From: JAHEJJ01 sp965212205
Lineage (GTDB): Bacteria; Bacteroidota; Bacteroidia; Flavobacteriales; Flavobacteriaceae
Assembly (NCBI GenBank): GCA_965212205.1
Contig: CBDBUX010000001.1
Coordinates: 1-64,000 of the forward strand
Length of the DNA: 64,000 nucleotides
Reading direction: 5' to 3'
Both the position numbers and the translations under genes were made by a program. How positions within the stretch are numbered: position 1 is the first letter of the stretch; every line of letters starts with the position of its first letter. Below are positions 54,810 to 63,267 of the stretch, piece after piece. The notes beneath the pieces were generated by a model, which saw only the letters and a program-made list of their open reading frames with translations, had not been told where the DNA came from and made no database searches.

Positions 54810-55721
54810 ATGGAACGAAGAAATTTTATTCGCAATATGGCCCTGGCTGGGGGTCTGCTATCAGCTGGCGGTCTTTATTCGATGGGTAAATATTATGCTT
54901 CTTCTTCACAATTCAAATTAAATTACGCCCCACATCTCGGCATGTTTACTCATCATGCAGGCAATGATCCAGTGGCACAACTGGAGTTTATGGCCGAACA
55001 AGGGTTCAGGTCTTTTGAAGACAATGAGATGGGCGGGAGGCCCGTTGAGGAGCAAATAAAAATTGCCCGGGCCATGGAATCTATGGATCTTCAAATGGGT
55101 GTATTCGTGGCCCATAAGATCCACTGGAAAGAGCCTAACCTGGCATCCGGAGATCCCATTAAACGAAAGGAATTTCTCGATGATATTCAAGCTGCTGTTT
55201 TGGTTGCCCAACGGGTTAATGCAAAATGGATGACGGTAGTTCCGGGCCACAAAGACTTAAAATTACCTTTGGGTTTTCAATCGGCCAATGTAGTTGAAAC
55301 ACTCAAACGGGCTGCGGCCATACTTGAGCCTTATGGATTGGTGATGGTTCTCGAGCCACTTAACTTCAGGGACCATCCAGGGCTATTTCTTACGGGTTCT
55401 CCCCAGGCTTATGAAATTTGTAAAGCAGTTGATTCTCCTTCATGTAAGATTTTGTTCGATATCTATCACCAGCAGATCCAGGAGGGAAACCTGATTCCGA
55501 ATATCGAAAAATGCTGGGACGAAGTCGCCTACTTCCAAATTGGGGATAACCCCGGTAGAAAAGAACCCACTACAGGAGAGATCAATTATAAAAACATTTT
55601 CAAATTTATCCACGATAGAGGTTACGAGGGTATTTTGGGGATGGAACACGGGAATTCCATTCCTGGCAAAGAGGGCGAACTTGCCCTTTTAAATGCATAT
55701 CATCAAGTCGATGATTTCTAG
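54810..55721 (+). CDS. TIM-barrel isomerase (hydroxypyruvate-isomerase-like) with TAT-like signal
   Basis: A 303-residue TIM barrel. A twin-arginine-type start (MERRNFIRNMALAGG) and hydrophobic segment suggest export. The family stretches MVLEPLNFRDHPG (Glu), ILFDIYHQQIQEGNL (Asp, His), FQIGDNPGRKEPTTGEINY and MEHGNSIPG (Glu) are typical of hydroxypyruvate isomerase-like epimerases. It starts 3 nt after the small subunit and is the last gene of the GMC operon. A keto-sugar from the dehydrogenase is a natural substrate (inference). Confidence 0.88.
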   Translation: MERRNFIRNMALAGGLLSAGGLYSMGKYYASSSQFKLNYAPHLGMFTHHAGNDPVAQLEFMAEQGFRSFEDNEMGGRPVEEQIKIARAMESMDLQMGVFVAHKIHWKEPNLASGDPIKRKEFLDDIQAAVLVAQRVNAKWMTVVPGHKDLKLPLGFQSANVVETLKRAAAILEPYGLVMVLEPLNFRDHPGLFLTGSPQAYEICKAVDSPSCKILFDIYHQQIQEGNLIPNIEKCWDEVAYFQIGDNPGRKEPTTGEINYKNIFKFIHDRGYEGILGMEHGNSIPGKEGELALLNAYHQVDDF

Positions 55722-55894
55722 TTACTTCTAACTTTTGTTTAATTATTATCTGTCCCTTAGGACAGATTTTCTAAAACAAATTTATCTAGACAAACTAACT
55801 ATTCTTCAAAACTTATTGATATTTTTTATCAATACTGCAATCTAAACCTTAATAAATTGCGTATATAAAGAGTAAGAATAACAAACTCCATGCT

Positions 55895-55984
55895 ATGGAT
55901 TACCATTTTATTCTACTCATTATTTATGCCGTTTTGCTGATCTTATCGGCTTTTTTCATTAAGCCACTGTTTAATAAACGGTAA
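55895..55984 (+). CDS. Candidate 29-residue single-helix membrane peptide
   Basis: ATG at 55895, stop TAA at 55982-55984. The peptide starts MDYHF, has a hydrophobic helix (about 5-24), and ends with KPLFNKR, a positively charged cytoplasmic end. It lies in the 459-nt gap (55722-56180) between the GMC operon and nrdA. The rest of the gap holds AT-rich sequence and the terminator at 56066. Single-TM micro-proteins of this size are often real, but the only evidence here is the composition and the position. Confidence 0.4.
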   Translation: MDYHFILLIIYAVLLILSAFFIKPLFNKR

Positions 55985-56065
55985 TTAAGGCTATACTCAT
56001 CAGACCCCTGATCATCACCTCAGATACAGGATACTCCATCGACTTCAAAATTTAGAGTAAGAAAT

Positions 56066-56121
56066 AAAATACCCCTGGAAGTATTTCCGACTAAGAAGCG
56101 GAGTTATTCTGGGGTATTTTT
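56066..56121. terminator. Bidirectional terminator between the GMC region and nrdA
   Basis: AAAATACCCC (56066-56075) and GGGGTATTTT (56111-56120) form a 10-bp stem around a 35-nt arm region that can pair further. Each outer side gives a T-run on its own strand. Confidence 0.75.
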
Positions 56122-56180
56122 GATTTAATAAACACTAATTGTCGCTGCAAAGCAGCACACGGCTCAGTATGGGGATAGTA

Positions 56181-58658
56181 CTAAGATCCGCACATCAGGC
56201 AATCATCATCGGCCTGACTATCTTTTGCACGGGCTATCAATTCCTTCATTTCTGATGGAGAAATTGGGTCGGTATTGATAGCCTGATCCCCTACCGGGGT
56301 AGTTTCCACGTTGATCGCTTTCGTGACTTCGGGCCTTGACCCGGAAACTTCTGCTTCCGCAGCAACACTAACCGGCACTTCTTTCTTTTTGGTATTGTCT
56401 AGCGTGAATTTGATCGCATCAACGGCCGCCTTAGTCCTGAGGTAATACATTCCGGTTTTCAGGCCGCTCTTCCATGCATAAAAATGCATAGAGGTTAATT
56501 TGGCATAGTTTGCATTCTCCATGAATAGATTTAAAGACTGACTCTGATCTATAAAATATCCGCGTTGGCGCGACATATCGATAATATCTTTCATGCTTAG
56601 CTCCCAAACTGTTTTGTACAATTGTTTAATCTCATCCGGGATGATGTCGATATGTTGTATAGAACCATTGGCCCGCATCAGCTCCTGCTTCAATTCTTCA
56701 TTCCACAGTCCGAGTTTTACCAGGTCTTCAAGCAGGTGTTTATTAACCACGATGAATTCTCCCGACAAAACTCGTCTGGTGTATATATTAGAAGTATAAG
56801 GCTCAAAACACTCATTATTACCCAATATCTGAGATGTTGAGGCAGTAGGCATCGGCGCTACCAATAATGAATTGCGCACTCCATGTTCCTTGATATTCTT
56901 CCGGAGCTTTGCCCAATCCCAGCGACCAGATAATTCTTCGTCTTTTATCCCCCACAGATTGTGTTGGAATTCGCCATTGGATATGGGCGAGTCGTCATAG
57001 GTAGAATAGGAGCCCTCTTTTTTGGCTTCTTCCATCGACGCTGTTGCCGCTGCGTAGTAAAGCGTTTCAAATATTTCCTGGTTCAATTTTTTCGCCCTGT
57101 CGGAAGTAAAGGGCAGTCTCATCAGGATAAATGTATCGGCCAATCCCTGAACTCCAAGTCCAATCGGACGGTGTCTCATATTCGAATTTTCCGCTTCCTT
57201 GACCGGGTAGTAATTTCTATCGATGACCCGGTTTAGGTTTTTGGTCACCCTCTTGGTCACTTTAAAAAGTTCTTTGTGATCGAAGTCGCCATTCTTAACA
57301 AACATCGGCAAGGCGATCGAAGCGAGATTACATACCGCTATTTCGTCGGGTGAGGTATACTCCAGGATTTCGGTGCATAGGTTCGAGGACCGTATAGTTC
57401 CCAGATTTTTCTGATTGCTCTTACGATTTGCCGCGTCTTTGTAGAGCATATAAGGTGTGCCGGTCTCAATCTGAGATTCGAGGATCTTCTCCCATAATTC
57501 GCGGGCTCTGATCTTTTTTCTCCCTTTCCCCTCAGCTTCATATTTCGTATACAACTCTTCAAATTCCTCACTGTGGGTGGTGAAGAGCCCGGGGCATTCG
57601 TTTGGGCACATCAGTGTCCATTCCCCATCGGCTTCTACCCGTTTCATAAAAAGATCCGGGATCCACATGGCATAGAATAGATCTCTCGCCCGCATCTCTT
57701 CTTTTCCGTGATTCTTTTTTAATTCAAGAAATTCGAATATATCGGCATGCCACGGTTCCACATAAATTGCAAAACTTCCCTTTCTTTTGCCACCTCCCTG
57801 ATCAACATATCTGGCCGTGTCATTAAATACCCTAAGCATGGGTACAATTCCATTAGAAGTACCATTGGTTCCAGCAATATACGAACCTGTTGCTCTGATG
57901 TTATGAATCGAAAGCCCGATACCCCCGGCAGATTGCGAGATTTTAGCGGTATGCTTTAAGGTGTCGTAAATCCCATCGATACTGTCATCCTTCATGGCCA
58001 GGAGGAAACAAGAAGACATTTGTGGCTTTGGCGTACCGGAATTAAAGAGTGTGGGTGTAGCGTGTGTAAAATATTTTTTAGACATCAACTCATAGGTCTC
58101 AATAGCCGCATCCAGGTCGTTTAAGTGAATCCCCACGGCCACCCTCATCAACATATGCTGGGGGCGTTCGGCAATCTTTCCATTGAGTTTTAACAGATAG
58201 GAACGTTCAAGGGTTTTAAACCCGAAATAATCATATCCGAAATCACGGTTATATATTATGGTAGAATCGAGTTTCTCTGCATTCTTTGCGATCACCTCAT
58301 GAACTTCATCCGACAAAAGAGGAGCTTTTTTGCCAGTTCTGGGGTTCACGTATTCGTAGAGGTCCTTCATGGTTTCCGAGAAGGACTTTTTAGTGTTCTT
58401 ATGGAGATTGGAAACCGAGATCCGGGCTGCGAGTTTAGCATAATCCGGATGCGCTGTGGTAAGGGTGGCTGCGATCTCCGCTGCCAGATTATCAAGTTCG
58501 GATGTGGTAACTCCGTCATAAAGCCCTTCTATGACCCTCATGGCCACTTTTACAGGATCTACCAAATTGCTGAGTCCGTAACATAATTTGCGAACTCGTG
58601 CGGTGATCTTGTCGAACATCATCGGCTCTTTCCGGCCGTCTCTTTTTACTACATACAT
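56181..58658 (-). CDS. nrdA: Ribonucleoside-diphosphate reductase, large subunit
   Basis: Class I reductase alpha subunit of 825 residues. It starts with an ATP cone (VVKRDGRKEPMMFDKI), the allosteric activity domain. Active-site parts are SSCFLLAMKDD (Cys), NLCTEI (Cys and Glu), and PTASTSQILGNNECFEPY (lower core). The C-terminal swinging pair is Cys820 and Cys823 (CLMCGS) after a flexible tail. It follows nrdB on the same strand with a 117-nt gap. Confidence 0.96.
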   Translation of the reverse strand: MYVVKRDGRKEPMMFDKITARVRKLCYGLSNLVDPVKVAMRVIEGLYDGVTTSELDNLAAEIAATLTTAHPDYAKLAARISVSNLHKNTKKSFSETMKDLYEYVNPRTGKKAPLLSDEVHEVIAKNAEKLDSTIIYNRDFGYDYFGFKTLERSYLLKLNGKIAERPQHMLMRVAVGIHLNDLDAAIETYELMSKKYFTHATPTLFNSGTPKPQMSSCFLLAMKDDSIDGIYDTLKHTAKISQSAGGIGLSIHNIRATGSYIAGTNGTSNGIVPMLRVFNDTARYVDQGGGKRKGSFAIYVEPWHADIFEFLELKKNHGKEEMRARDLFYAMWIPDLFMKRVEADGEWTLMCPNECPGLFTTHSEEFEELYTKYEAEGKGRKKIRARELWEKILESQIETGTPYMLYKDAANRKSNQKNLGTIRSSNLCTEILEYTSPDEIAVCNLASIALPMFVKNGDFDHKELFKVTKRVTKNLNRVIDRNYYPVKEAENSNMRHRPIGLGVQGLADTFILMRLPFTSDRAKKLNQEIFETLYYAAATASMEEAKKEGSYSTYDDSPISNGEFQHNLWGIKDEELSGRWDWAKLRKNIKEHGVRNSLLVAPMPTASTSQILGNNECFEPYTSNIYTRRVLSGEFIVVNKHLLEDLVKLGLWNEELKQELMRANGSIQHIDIIPDEIKQLYKTVWELSMKDIIDMSRQRGYFIDQSQSLNLFMENANYAKLTSMHFYAWKSGLKTGMYYLRTKAAVDAIKFTLDNTKKKEVPVSVAAEAEVSGSRPEVTKAINVETTPVGDQAINTDPISPSEMKELIARAKDSQADDDCLMCGS

Positions 58659-58775
58659 GCTCCTCTAGTTGTTTAAGTTAGTTTTTGGTTAGTGCAGATC
58701 TATAGCCGTAAACCTGCGAATTATAATGTATTAGTGAAAAACCCTGAAAACCGGGTCATTCCTGGTAATAATTGT

Positions 58776-59762
58776 CTAAAAATCAGCATCGAAGCTGATC
58801 TTCTGCGACTCATTGTCTTTCTCCTTATTGAGAACTCCCGCCTTCTGATATTCAGAAACTCGTTTCTCGAAGAAATTGGTTTTTCCCTGCAATGAGATCA
58901 TGTCCATGAAATCAAATGGATTAGTAGCGTTGTAGACTTTCTCACATTCGAGTTCCACCAATAGTCTGTCGGTGACAAATTCGAGGTATTGAGTCATCAG
59001 CTTGGCATTCATCCCGATCAGGCTTACGGGCAGGGATTCGGTAATAAATTCGCGTTCAATGTTAAGCGCGTCGACCAAAATATCGGTAATCCGTTGTTTT
59101 GGAACCTTATTGATCAGGTGTTTGTTATGCAAGTGCACCGCATAGTCGCAGTGCATTCCTTCGTCTCTTGAAATCAGCTCGTTGGAAAAGGTCAGGCCGG
59201 GCATAAGACCTCTTTTCTTTAACCAGAATATAGAGCAAAACGCTCCGGAAAAGAAAATCCCTTCTACGGCGGCAAAAGCTATTAACCTTTCGGCAAAACT
59301 GGGAGATTCAATCCATTTAAGGGCCCAGTCGGCCTTTTTCTTGATCGCTGGAAAATTTTCAATCGCTCTAAAGAGCACATTTTTTTCCTTTTCATCTTTT
59401 ACATAGGTATCAATCAGGAGGGAATATGTTTCCGAGTGAATATTCTCCATCATGATCTGGAACCCATAAAAGAATTTGGCTTCTGAATACTGGACTTCAT
59501 TCACGAAGTTCTCAGCCAGGTTTTCATTGACAATACCATCGGAGGCAGCAAAAAATGCCAGAATATGTTTTATAAAGTAGCGCTCATCGTCGTTAAGCTT
59601 ATTATTCCAATCCGTGAGGTCCTGATGGAGGTCTATTTCTTCAGCCGTCCAAAAACAAGCTTCACATTTTTTGTACCATTCCCATAGATCGTGATGTGCG
59701 ATGGGAAAAATTACAAATCGGTCTTTATTCTCCTGTAAAATGGGCTCAACGGCTTCTGACAT
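58776..59762 (-). CDS. nrdB: Ribonucleotide reductase, small (radical) subunit
   Basis: A 328-residue subunit. The start at 59762 (MSEAVEPILQ) was chosen because the 79 upstream residues do not resemble NrdB and begin with a hydrophobic run. Iron ligands and radical site: Asp75 (AASDGIVNE), Glu106 and His109 with Tyr113 (ENIHSETY). The sequence is strikingly like eukaryotic R2 (FFAASDGIVNENL, KKRGLMPGLTFSNELISRDEG, and the C-terminal DADF that binds the large subunit). It is the first gene of the nrdB-nrdA operon; no NrdR box is visible in the leader. Confidence 0.96.
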   Translation of the reverse strand: MSEAVEPILQENKDRFVIFPIAHHDLWEWYKKCEACFWTAEEIDLHQDLTDWNNKLNDDERYFIKHILAFFAASDGIVNENLAENFVNEVQYSEAKFFYGFQIMMENIHSETYSLLIDTYVKDEKEKNVLFRAIENFPAIKKKADWALKWIESPSFAERLIAFAAVEGIFFSGAFCSIFWLKKRGLMPGLTFSNELISRDEGMHCDYAVHLHNKHLINKVPKQRITDILVDALNIEREFITESLPVSLIGMNAKLMTQYLEFVTDRLLVELECEKVYNATNPFDFMDMISLQGKTNFFEKRVSEYQKAGVLNKEKDNESQKISFDADF

Positions 59763-59975
59763 AATAGTGCTCTTTTTAAAAGTTAAAAATGGGATAAAAT
59801 TACCTTGCGGTAGGGACTTACAAAGATTTAAAAATGTTATCAAACTGGGAAGTCCGTTTAAGGGATTCGGGGCCAAAGTTTTTAACACGGACTGTTGAAA
59901 TGTAGGTTGGTAATAGATGTTTACTGCCTTTAAGGCCGAAGATATTTTTAGCAACTTTTTAACAATAATTGATAC

Positions 59976-60019
59976 AAAAAAATAAACCAATAAGTACAAT
60001 AATATATACTTATTGGTTT
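59976..60019 (-). terminator. Terminator after the frameshifted gene; region 59763-60125
   Basis: AAACCAATAAGTA (59984-59996) and TACTTATTGGTTT (60007-60019) form a perfect 13-bp stem with a 10-nt loop. On the minus strand it runs into ATTTTTTT, so it ends the gene at 60126-61087. The rest of the 363-nt gap is the nrdB leader and AT-rich sequence with no other structure I can see. Confidence 0.8.
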
Positions 60020-60125
60020 CAAATTATTGTTGGAAAGGCTTCTAAATTATTAAGATAAATTACTCTATTTCAGGGTGTTGTGCTGATGTTTTGCGTCTAT
60101 TTACCACAGATTTATTCAAAAATCA

Positions 60126-61087
60126 TCACTCATACTTGAAGTAATATCTGGAATCAGAAGGCCTGGCGTCTACAACCGAATACGATTTAAACTTCCATCT
60201 TGTTCTGCTCCCTATTTCATGATTTCCATTTACTTCTATCTTAACCAAATTCCAGCCGGGTTTTAAATCGATATCCACAGTTGTATATTGGTCTATAACT
60301 TTGCTTGTTTCCCCTTCATATACGGTTCTGTTTGTATCTTTTTTCTCAAATGTAGCGTGACAAGAATCAGCAGAATATGCCCAATAGAGCAAGTAGCCTT
60401 CATCGCCATATTTCATAGCTGAGGGTGAAGATAGATTATGGGTTGCTCTTTCGGAATTGCCGATGAATAAATGGCCTAGAACTTTGTTCCCACGAATAAC
60501 CTTATACCTATAGCCCGACCATAAAAATGAAACATCCGGGTTAGAAAATTGAACATCGCTATTCAAGATCTCGTGCATTTGGGGAAATAACGCAGTTTTA
60601 ATAACCCTGTTGGTCTTCACCTGAGAAGGCAAACTCATCTGCACCGTACCGACTTCTGTAACCTTCCCGACAATTACATATTCTTCGTATGGCGCCCGGC
60701 CAGGGTCATAACTGCCTTCTCCATCCCAGTAAGCGATTTCCGCAGCCCCCATTGCCAGTCTTCGAACACTCCCTGTCTATTACTAGCCACTTTATTTCTC
60801 CAATAGAAATCCTTGAGATGATCTTTTGCAGCGTCCTTTTGTTTTTTTTCCGCTTCAACTTGCCCGCGCATCTCCTCTTGTTTATATTCTTCTTCAGCGG
60901 CTTTCATCATTTGCATCGCCTCTTGATATTGCGGGTTGTTCTCCATCATTTCCATAGCTTTTTTTTGGGCTTGTTCGGCCTTTCTTTGCATTTCTTCCAT
61001 TTCCTTTTGCTGGTCAGGGGTCTGTGATATTCCCTGAAGCCCAATAAACAATGCAAAAAACGTAGCTAGTAATCTTAGAGTTCTCAT
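60126..61087 (-). pseudogene. Secreted protein gene split by a frameshift at a G5 run
   Basis: Two overlapping frames on one strand. The first (61087 to 60674) has a signal peptide (1-21, QGISQ), then a Glu/Gln/Lys-rich coiled-coil region (EMEEMQRKAEQAQKKAMEMMENN) and ends in an unlikely tail. The second (60752 to 60126) starts inside the first and has a well-formed domain (GEGSYDPGRAPYEEYVIVGKV ... RWKFKSYSVVD) without signal. Reading a sixth G in the run of five C at 60746-60750 on the plus strand would join them into one 320-residue protein. I do not recognise the family. It may be a true mutation, a sequencing error or slippage. Confidence 0.7.
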
Positions 61088-61392
61088 ATAATGAAGAAAA
61101 AATTAAATAAGCACTAAATCTTAATGCCTTAGGATAATGGCATCTTAGGAAATCAAACCAAGCGATCCTGCGATGAAACCAATCAAGTATAACTTGTTTT
61201 GGTACCGCCTTACCAGGTAGTTCCCCCGAAACCCGGAATCGGCAGTGACCAAACCCATTAATTTGGATTGGTTATCCAGTTCCTGATCTCACCTTCAGAG
61301 CCGTTATAAAGATCACTTTCATGTTCTTAATCCCGCTCCTTATAGGATCGCTCATACTGGTTTGACTAAAAAATCATAAAACATACAGGAAT
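61088..61392. other. Intergenic block with an unusual long open frame
   Basis: 305 nt without an assigned gene. On the minus strand one frame stays open for about 70 codons (starting near INGFGHCRFR and passing LPGKAVPKQV) without an ATG near its start, and it runs into the signal-peptide region of the gene below. The GC content is higher than in neighbouring gaps. It may be a dispersed element or degenerate coding sequence. Confidence 0.4.
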
Positions 61393-61944
61393 CTAAGGTT
61401 CCTGGTATGTTACAAAATTGCCTTCTATTTCAATGACTTCTCCAAGCGTATTGCCCAGTTCCATCTTTAAACTGCCCAATAGCAGTTGATTATTAGCCTC
61501 TACTATACTTATTTTTCCCGCTTTGGAGAAAAAAGGAATCTCTCCGAACTGATCGAGGTCGGCAAAGCCAAATACACCATCGAAATCTCTAAAAAGGCCT
61601 TTGACATTTTCGGTAACGACATAAGTGCCTCCGGAAAGTGGATATGATAATTCGGGCGTGGCCAAAAACAGATCGATAAAACTGTTGTGAGCTGCTTCGT
61701 CACCCTTTAATCGCAGTCTGATTTCGGGATAACTATTACCATTAACAGATACCCGGCGGGTGGTGTCGAGCATTACACTGCCACTGAGATAGAGTTCATT
61801 TGAGCCCGAAACTACCATTTCAAAATGGCCTGGCTCAGGATCAAATGTTATAGGATAGGATTGAGAAGGTATATATGAAGTACACCAAAATGTAATGGCT
61901 GTAATCAATACAATGCCTAGAGGTATTGCGTAATTTTTTTTCAT
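61393..61944 (-). CDS. Hypothetical secreted or membrane-anchored protein
   Basis: A 183-residue protein. A hydrophobic N-terminal helix (about 7-22) contains Cys21, but the sequence before it (TFW) is not a standard lipobox. The rest is predicted beta-rich (HFEMVVSGSNELYLSGSVMLD, then GTYVVTENVKGLFRDFDG and SLKMELGNTLGEVIEIEGNF), resembling small beta-sandwich DUF proteins. I do not recognise the family. It lies 44 nt downstream of a 49-residue secreted peptide on the same strand, and could be co-transcribed with it. Confidence 0.65.
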   Translation of the reverse strand: MKKNYAIPLGIVLITAITFWCTSYIPSQSYPITFDPEPGHFEMVVSGSNELYLSGSVMLDTTRRVSVNGNSYPEIRLRLKGDEAAHNSFIDLFLATPELSYPLSGGTYVVTENVKGLFRDFDGVFGFADLDQFGEIPFFSKAGKISIVEANNQLLLGSLKMELGNTLGEVIEIEGNFVTYQEP

Positions 61945-61988
61945 GCGTCCTTATTAGGAAGACTTCCCGGACAATAAACACCGGCCTG

Positions 61989-62138
61989 CTACCCACCACC
62001 GTGAGCCACCAGATTGATGTTATCGGATTCGCCTTGAGAGACGTCCTCGATCAGGTCAACCTGTTCCTCAGTACCGATTATTGCTGCTGCCATAACCGCC
62101 AGAACAAACAGTGCGAAAAATAATACGCATCTTTTCAC
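61989..62138 (-). CDS. Unannotated 49-residue secreted peptide
   Basis: GTG start at 62138, TAG stop at 61989-61991. The peptide has a compact signal sequence (MKRCVLFFALFVLAVMAAA) and a mature part of about 30 residues, rich in acid groups (TEEQVDLIEDVSQGESDN) and ending NLVAHGGG. The alternative ATG within the sequence (residue 16) would destroy the signal. A GTG start is uncommon in this phylum, so the gene is a candidate; the composition is much better than expected by chance. Confidence 0.55.
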   Translation of the reverse strand: MKRCVLFFALFVLAVMAAAIIGTEEQVDLIEDVSQGESDNINLVAHGGG

Positions 62139-62451
62139 GACTTACATTTTTAGTTCTTAAAAAATCAGATCATGGTTCCCGGGGGAAATCAACAGGACCA
62201 AAATAAGCGCTACTTCCTTAGTCACCTCTTCGATTTGTATGGATGACATCAAATCGTGTATAAATGGCAAAAAGTAAATCAACACCACCAAACTCCGTGT
62301 TACTCATTGATTTTGAAACCATTATAAAAATGCCGATAATTCCACACAATTTGAAAAAATGACTATGATCGACCAAAAAACCACTATGAAATGTCATTAA
62401 CAAGTGATTTAGAACAACTTATACGCATATCTTGCCTAATCATACATATTT
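62139..62451. other. Intergenic region between the secreted peptide and the LytTR promoter
   Basis: 313 nt. It holds a 30-residue open frame (62157-62249, minus) with a hydrophobic centre and a 61-residue frame (62218-62403, minus) with one hydrophobic stretch. Neither has a supported start or a relative I recognise, so both are left uncalled. Confidence 0.4.
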
Positions 62452-62484
62452 TTTGAATCACCACCGATTATCCTGCTAATTTTG
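62452..62484 (+). promoter_or_regulatory. Bacteroidota-type promoter of the LytTR regulator
   Basis: TTTG at 62452-62455, a 21-nt spacer, and TAATTTTG at 62477-62484. This is the best-formed TTTG-N21-TAnnTTTG in the window; the ATG at 62515 is 31 nt downstream. Confidence 0.75.
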
Positions 62485-62514
62485 ATTAACTTTCACTTAA
62501 CTATTGGTTGATTT

Positions 62515-63258
62515 ATGCAAACGAAGTTAGAAGCGGTACTGGTAGATGATGAAGATAAGGCGCTCCAGAGTTTATCCTGGGAATTAACCAACTTCAGTGA
62601 TGAGATCGATGTGGTAGCCTCTTTCACCGATCCATTTAAAGCCCTCGGGTACCTGGAATATCACTCTCCGGACTGTCTTTTTCTCGATATTGAAATGCCG
62701 ACAATGGACGGCTTCCAATTCATTCAAAAACTCAAGAACAAAGACTTCCCAGTCGTTATCACCACAGCTTACAATCAATACGCTATAAAAGCACTAAAAA
62801 ATGAAGCGATCGATTATCTATTAAAACCGATCGATTCCGATGATCTGAAAGACACGATTATCAAGATCAGAAAATTCAATTCTAAGGTATACACAGCCGA
62901 AAAACTGGAAAAACTCCTTCTGAATTTCAATTCCAATTCCATCAATAAAAAGGTCACTTTCAGCACAGATGGTAAGCTCTTGTTTCTGGAAAGCGAGGAC
63001 ATCCTCTATGCCGAGTCGGACGGCAATTATAGCACTATTTACCTGTCGGATGGTCAAAAAATAGTCCTGACCAAGAAACTGAAAGAAGTAAATGAACTTC
63101 TCCCCAGCGATACGTTTTTCAGGATTCATAACTCCTATATTATCAACCTCTCAAAAATCAAGGAATTCCTTAAGACCGATGGTTACGTAATACTAAAATC
63201 TAACCATAAAATTCCGGTTTCCCGTCAGAAGAAATCGGACTTCCTGGACCTTATTTAA
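62515..63258 (+). CDS. LytTR-family response regulator
   Basis: A 247-residue regulator of the LytR/AgrA/AlgR type. The receiver domain has DDEDK (11-15), phosphoacceptor Asp58 in CLFLDIEMPTMDGFQ, and conserved Lys in LLKPID (about 107). The C-terminal LytTR DNA-binding domain (about 140-247) has KVTFSTDGKLLFLESEDILYAESDGNYSTIYL and RIHNSYIINLSKI. It is followed 9 nt downstream by a TPR sensor, the usual pair, and preceded by a strong promoter. Confidence 0.94.
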   Translation: MQTKLEAVLVDDEDKALQSLSWELTNFSDEIDVVASFTDPFKALGYLEYHSPDCLFLDIEMPTMDGFQFIQKLKNKDFPVVITTAYNQYAIKALKNEAIDYLLKPIDSDDLKDTIIKIRKFNSKVYTAEKLEKLLLNFNSNSINKKVTFSTDGKLLFLESEDILYAESDGNYSTIYLSDGQKIVLTKKLKEVNELLPSDTFFRIHNSYIINLSKIKEFLKTDGYVILKSNHKIPVSRQKKSDFLDLI

Positions 63259-63267
63259 GCCTGACCT

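Noticed and set aside
59763..59999. Longer NrdB start at 59999
   Set aside because: Adds 79 residues of leader-like sequence; the conserved NrdB sequence begins after 59762.
59763..60125. NrdR box upstream of nrdB
   Set aside because: No ACACnATATAnTGT-type pair was seen; the only palindrome there fits a terminator of the gene above.
62157..62403. Two overlapping minus-strand frames (30 and 61 residues)
   Set aside because: No supported start, no promoter and no recognised domain; they overlap each other.
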